Assembly (NCBI GenBank): GCA_037380725.1
Contig: JARRRL010000184.1
Location: forward strand, 1 to 9,341
Source: JARRRL01 sp037380725
GTDB taxonomy: Bacteria > Pseudomonadota > Gammaproteobacteria > Pseudomonadales > JANQJO01
Direction of reading: 5' to 3'
DNA: 9,341 bases
Shown here: one piece after another, positions 6,344 through 9,341 of the stretch
Layout: the number at the start of each line of letters is the position of its first letter
Numbering within the stretch: the stretch's first letter is position 1
Translations under genes and position numbers: made by a program
Notes under the pieces: model-generated
What the model saw: the letters and a program-made list of their open reading frames with translations, nothing else
What the model was told of the DNA's origin: nothing
Database searches by the model: none

Positions 6344-6402
6344 CGCCACACGACGTGGCGCTACCCGAATCGATACGAACGCACCACAACTGTGCATCGT
6401 AT
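6344..6402 (+). promoter_or_regulatory. Two-hairpin leader of rnfA
   Basis: Hairpin 1 is CGCCAC (6344-6349)/GTGGCG (6355-6360) with loop ACGAC. Hairpin 2 is ATACGA (6373-6378)/TCGTAT (6397-6402) enclosing GCAC (6381-6384)/GTGC (6392-6395). Hairpin 2 is flanked by the direct repeat CGAATCGA (6366-6373 and 6409-6416). Both lie downstream of the predicted promoter, so they would be in the mRNA; as DNA they could be regulator sites. There is no T-run, so they are not intrinsic terminators. Confidence 0.38.
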
Positions 6403-6438
6403 TGGCTACGAATCGAAACCAAGTAGTATTTTAAAATC

Positions 6439-7035
6439 ATGAGCTTAGATATCTCACATTTGCTGCTGATTTTGGTCAGCACCGTACTGGTTAACAATTA
6501 CGTCCTGGTTCAATTTCTGGGCTTATGTCCGTTCATGGGGGTTTCCAACAAGCTGGAAACCGCTGTAGGGATGTCCCTCGCCACCACATTTGTACTGACA
6601 CTGTCATCCATGCTGAGCTACCTGATGTACCGCTACGTGCTCAGCCCCTTAAACGTCCCTTACCTCAAAACGCTGTGTTTCATCTTGGTCATTGCAGTCA
6701 CTGTGCAATTTACTGAAATGTTCGTCCGTAAAACGAGCCCCCTTTTGCATCGCATATTGGGTGTCTTTTTGCCGCTCATCACCAGCAATTGTGCAGTGCT
6801 GGGTGTCGCCTTGTTGAACGTCAAAAAAGGCATCGACAGCCTCATTGCCTCCGCCGTATTCGGTTTTGGCGCCGCAGTCGGGTTTTCATTAGTATTGGTA
6901 TTGTTTGCGGCCATGCGCGATCGCATTAAAGCGGCTGACGTGCCCGAACCCTTTCAAGGTCCCGCCATCGGCATGATCACAGCCGGACTCATGTCACTGG
7001 CATTCATGGGTTTTTCAGGGCTGGTTCCCTTGTGA
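6439..7035 (+). CDS. rnfA: Rnf/Rsx electron transport complex subunit A
   Basis: An integral membrane subunit of the Rnf (Rsx) complex, which couples electron transfer between ferredoxin and NAD+ to ion movement across the inner membrane; the E. coli version keeps SoxR reduced. The 198 residues and six predicted helices match RsxA closely: TVLVNN (15-20), FLGLCPFMGVS (26-36), ILVIAVTVQFTEM, LPLITSNCAVLGVALLN (111-127), and the C-terminal AGLMSLAFMGFSGLVPL. Cys30 and Cys118 are the conserved membrane cysteines thought to share an iron-sulfur cluster with RnfE. The ATG is fixed by alignment with the family; its Shine-Dalgarno is poor (TTTTAAAATC precedes it), so translation may depend on the structured leader. 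It is followed by rnfB after an unusually long 156-bp gap. Confidence 0.96.
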   Translation: MSLDISHLLLILVSTVLVNNYVLVQFLGLCPFMGVSNKLETAVGMSLATTFVLTLSSMLSYLMYRYVLSPLNVPYLKTLCFILVIAVTVQFTEMFVRKTSPLLHRILGVFLPLITSNCAVLGVALLNVKKGIDSLIASAVFGFGAAVGFSLVLVLFAAMRDRIKAADVPEPFQGPAIGMITAGLMSLAFMGFSGLVPL

Positions 7036-7191
7036 CGCACAAGCACATATAAACACAACAAATCCCGTTCATCCGCAACCACTCACGGTCTTGCACTGCT
7101 TACTGATCGATTGATCAACGATAATTGGAAATTGAAAAAAATAGGAACGTGAAAACCAGACCAGGTAAAAACCGAAAATAAAGAGGATACT

Positions 7192-7791
7192 GTGACCGTA
7201 CTCATAACAAGCTTAGTCGCTTTGTTAGCGCTCTCTCTGCTCACACTCGGCTTTGGCGGCTTACTCGGTTTTGCCGCTGTCCGCTTTCGCGTGGACGAAG
7301 ATCCCATCGTTGACCAAATCGATGCGATTCTGCCTCAGACACAATGCGGTCAATGCGGTCACCCTGGCTGTCGCCCCTACGCCGAAGCCATCGCTAACCA
7401 AGGCGAGAACATCAATCGATGTCCACCGGGTGGCCAACAAACCATCGAGGCTTTGGCGAATCTGCTCAACCGAGAAGTCGTTCCACTGGATGAAGAACAC
7501 GGTGCCGAAGCGGAATTACCCAAAGTTGCGGTCATACGTGAAGCGGAATGCATCGGCTGCACCAAATGCATACAAGCCTGCCCGGTTGACGCTATATTAG
7601 GTGCCGCTAAGCACATGCATACCGTTATTGCAAAGGAATGCACAGGCTGCGATCTGTGCGTTGAACCCTGCCCAGTCGATTGCATCGATATGGTCGACGT
7701 GAAGCCCACTCCTCAAACGTGGCACTGGAATAAACCCCCCGGTGTTGGCGCAACACGTGATAACCTGATTCCCATTCACAATATCGGATGA
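7192..7791 (+). CDS. rnfB: Rnf/Rsx electron transport complex subunit B (iron-sulfur protein)
   Basis: The ferredoxin-like electron-transfer subunit of Rnf. Residues ~5-28 form an N-terminal membrane anchor. An N-terminal [4Fe-4S] domain has Cys52, Cys55, Cys60 and Cys77 (QCGQCGHPGCRPYAEAI). Two ferredoxin-type clusters follow, with Cys120/123/126/130 (CIGCTKCIQACP) and Cys150/153/156/160 (CTGCDLCVEPCP). Its 199 residues equal the usual proteobacterial length, and all cluster ligands are present. It starts with GTG at 7192, preceded by AGAGGA (7182-7187); an N-terminus reading MTVLITSLVALLAL fits the family. The 156 bp before it (7036-7191) carry no gene, only a short palindrome TGATCGATTGATCA near 7102; in many relatives rnfA and rnfB are adjacent, so internal transcription is possible here. 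rnfC starts 7 nt after its stop. Confidence 0.96.
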   Translation: MTVLITSLVALLALSLLTLGFGGLLGFAAVRFRVDEDPIVDQIDAILPQTQCGQCGHPGCRPYAEAIANQGENINRCPPGGQQTIEALANLLNREVVPLDEEHGAEAELPKVAVIREAECIGCTKCIQACPVDAILGAAKHMHTVIAKECTGCDLCVEPCPVDCIDMVDVKPTPQTWHWNKPPGVGATRDNLIPIHNIG

Positions 7792-7798
7792 ACACCGA

Positions 7799-9341
7799 AT
7801 GACGCTACGTTATACCACATACCATTTTCCCGGAGGCATCCATCCCCCCGAGCGCAAAACGTTGTCAAATGCGGCGTCCATTCGCACAGCAGCTCTGCCC
7901 TCGCACCTGATCATTCCCTTGAGTCAGCACATAGGCCTAGAAGCCAAACCCTTGGTGCAAGTGGGCCAAACGGTATTGCGTGGGCAATGCATCGGCCTTG
8001 CACAAGGTGCCACCAGTGCGAATGTGCACGCCAGCAGTTCAGGTACCGTTGTCGCCATCGAGCCACGCCCCACACATCACCCCTCAGGTCTACCCACAAC
8101 CTGCGTCGTCATCAAAACAGACGGCCTCGATGCCTGGGCGCCCCACGACGAACCTAATGCACAACACGCCTTACCGTGGACAAGCGACCCCGAATTGCTG
8201 CAACAACGTCTGCGGGAAGCCGGGATAGTGGGTCTCGGCGGCGCAGGCTTTCCCACCGCCGTTAAAGCGTCGACTCATCACAACGGTGAATTGCACACGC
8301 TCATACTCAACGCCGTTGAATGCGAACCGTATATCACCGCCGACGACGCCACCCTGCGATATCACGCACAGGAGGTTTTAACAGGCTGCGACTGGTTGTG
8401 TCGGATTACGGGTATTCGTCACGTCATGATCGGTATCGAAGACAACAAACCCGAAGCAATCACCACCCTCGAAAAAGCCATCGCCGAACACCACATTGCA
8501 CAAAACAACGTTGCACAGAACAACATCGAGCATGAAAATCCCATTGTATATGACATTGTGGTGGTCCCCACCAAATACCCATCAGGCGGTGAAAAACAAT
8601 TGATCCAGCTGCTGACGGGGCGTGAAGTGCCACGAGGTACATTGCCCGCTGCACTCGGTATTTTATGCCAAAACGTCGGCACCGCATTTGCGGTGTACCG
8701 GGCTTTGTCTTTGGGAACCCCCTTAACCAGTCGTATCACCACCTTGACGGGTGAAGCCATACCCGAAGCTGCTCGCGGTAATTACGACGTGCGTTTGGGC
8801 ACCCCCATCACCGAATGGCTCAACAGCGTTGACGTGACATGGCAGCACGTGGATCGCTTAGTGATGGGAGGCCCCATGATGGGAGTGACCTTGCCGTCGG
8901 CGGACACCCCCATCGTCAAAGTCAGCAACTGCGTGATCGCGGCCCCTTTCAGCGAATTACCGGAACCCGAACCGGAGCTGCCCTGCATTCGCTGCGGTCT
9001 GTGCGCCGAAGCCTGCCCAGCCTCCTTGCTACCACAGCAATTGTTTTGGCATGCGAAAAGCAGCAATTTGGATGGATTGACACAACACAACCTGAGCGAC
9101 TGCATCGAGTGTGGCGCGTGCGCGTACGTGTGTCCCAGTCACATTCCGCTGGTGCAATATTATCGCTATGGAAAAGGATTATTACGAGCACATCAAGAAT
9201 CCACTCGAAAATCCGACCAATCGCGCGAACGGTTCGAAGCCCGTCAGGCCCGCATAGATCGCGAGAATGCAGAGCGAGAAGCAAAACGTCAAGCTCGCAG
9301 CAAAAGAGCGATCCCTGAAAAAGTTAAAAATGACAAGAACA
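7799..9341 (+). CDS. rnfC: Rnf/Rsx electron transport complex subunit C (3' end beyond the window)
   Basis: The peripheral NADH-binding, FMN- and iron-sulfur-containing subunit of Rnf. The frame runs from ATG at 7799 (FPGGIHPPERK at 10-20) and stays open to the right edge, giving 514 codons. The RnfC N-terminal domain covers ~5-95, the Complex I 51-kDa-like nucleotide/FMN domain has GLGGAGFPTAVK near 145 and NAVECEPYITADDA near 177, and YPSGGEKQL and GILCQNVGTAFAV follow. Two [4Fe-4S] motifs lie at Cys396/399/402/406 (CIRCGLCAEACP) and Cys435/438/441/445 (CIECGACAYVCP). From ~460 a charged Arg/Glu/Lys-rich helical tail begins (RFEARQARIDREN), as in E. coli RsxC, where it is long and variable; its end is not in the window. 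An in-frame 15-bp tandem duplication at 8496-8525 lies in a surface insertion. It is surely co-transcribed with rnfB. Confidence 0.95.
   Translation, partial: MTLRYTTYHFPGGIHPPERKTLSNAASIRTAALPSHLIIPLSQHIGLEAKPLVQVGQTVLRGQCIGLAQGATSANVHASSSGTVVAIEPRPTHHPSGLPTTCVVIKTDGLDAWAPHDEPNAQHALPWTSDPELLQQRLREAGIVGLGGAGFPTAVKASTHHNGELHTLILNAVECEPYITADDATLRYHAQEVLTGCDWLCRITGIRHVMIGIEDNKPEAITTLEKAIAEHHIAQNNVAQNNIEHENPIVYDIVVVPTKYPSGGEKQLIQLLTGREVPRGTLPAALGILCQNVGTAFAVYRALSLGTPLTSRITTLTGEAIPEAARGNYDVRLGTPITEWLNSVDVTWQHVDRLVMGGPMMGVTLPSADTPIVKVSNCVIAAPFSELPEPEPELPCIRCGLCAEACPASLLPQQLFWHAKSSNLDGLTQHNLSDCIECGACAYVCPSHIPLVQYYRYGKGLLRAHQESTRKSDQSRERFEARQARIDRENAEREAKRQARSKRAIPEKVKNDKN
8496..8525 (+). repeat. 15-bp tandem duplication inside rnfC
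   Basis: TTGCACAAAACAACG (8496-8510) is followed directly by TTGCACAGAACAACA (8511-8525), two differences in 15. It encodes the repeat IAQNN-VAQNN between the nucleotide domain and the YPSGGEKQL motif, and keeps the frame. Confidence 0.6.

Noticed and set aside
7083..7779. Minus-strand frames opposite rnfB and the rnfA-rnfB gap
   Set aside because: They are mirror frames of the Cys-rich rnfB coding sequence with no credible start sites or domains.
6439..9341. The rnf genes as a novel redox system
   Set aside because: RnfA, RnfB and RnfC all show standard family motifs, lengths and order; nothing indicates a new complex.

Overview
The window looks like chromosomal DNA from a gammaproteobacterium, probably a marine or host-associated Oceanospirillales/Pseudomonadales-type lineage. 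The basis is family resemblance only: a 564-residue leuA, an E. coli/Pseudomonas-like rnfA-rnfB-rnfC run, a SirB2 gene and a CbiM-like orphan permease. Species cannot be read from the sequence. Coding DNA is of intermediate GC, while several long spacers are clearly AT-rich.

Left part (1-2680), accessory in character. A remnant of a secreted subtilisin-type (S8) protease lies on the minus strand (54-926). It has lost its signal peptide, and its frame stops just before the expected catalytic Asp. A spacer of about 560 bp follows, AT-rich and containing a long imperfect hairpin (1273-1325), several short direct repeats and a perfect TATAAT box. It leads to an unrecognised 344-residue protein (1493-2527) with a Ser/Asn-rich N-terminus, six spread cysteines and a C-terminal hydrophobic segment ending in Cys-Cys. 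An 18-20 bp hairpin (2605-2650) separates it from the convergent genes to the right.

Middle part (2683-5178), minus strand, metabolic. leuA (2-isopropylmalate synthase, the committed step of leucine synthesis) is followed 105-130 nt downstream by a CbiM/COG3235-type membrane protein.

Right part (5179-9341), plus strand. A 614 bp spacer carries only weak signals: a pseudoknot-like pair of inverted repeats, one very short reading frame behind a strong Shine-Dalgarno, and an inverted repeat. Next is a SirB2-family membrane protein whose frame is broken in a T-run at 5848-5851. Then come rnfA, rnfB and rnfC (open at the right edge), which encode three subunits of the Rnf/Rsx ferredoxin:NAD+ oxidoreductase; the remaining subunits (D, G, E) would be expected beyond the edge. 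A plausible sigma70 promoter and a leader with two hairpins precede rnfA.

I found no CRISPR array, tRNA, rRNA, transposase or recognisable defence or toxin system. The genes do not form one novel system. The most unusual items are the unrecognised Cys-rich protein with its structured upstream region, the two decayed or frameshifted genes, and the rnfA leader.
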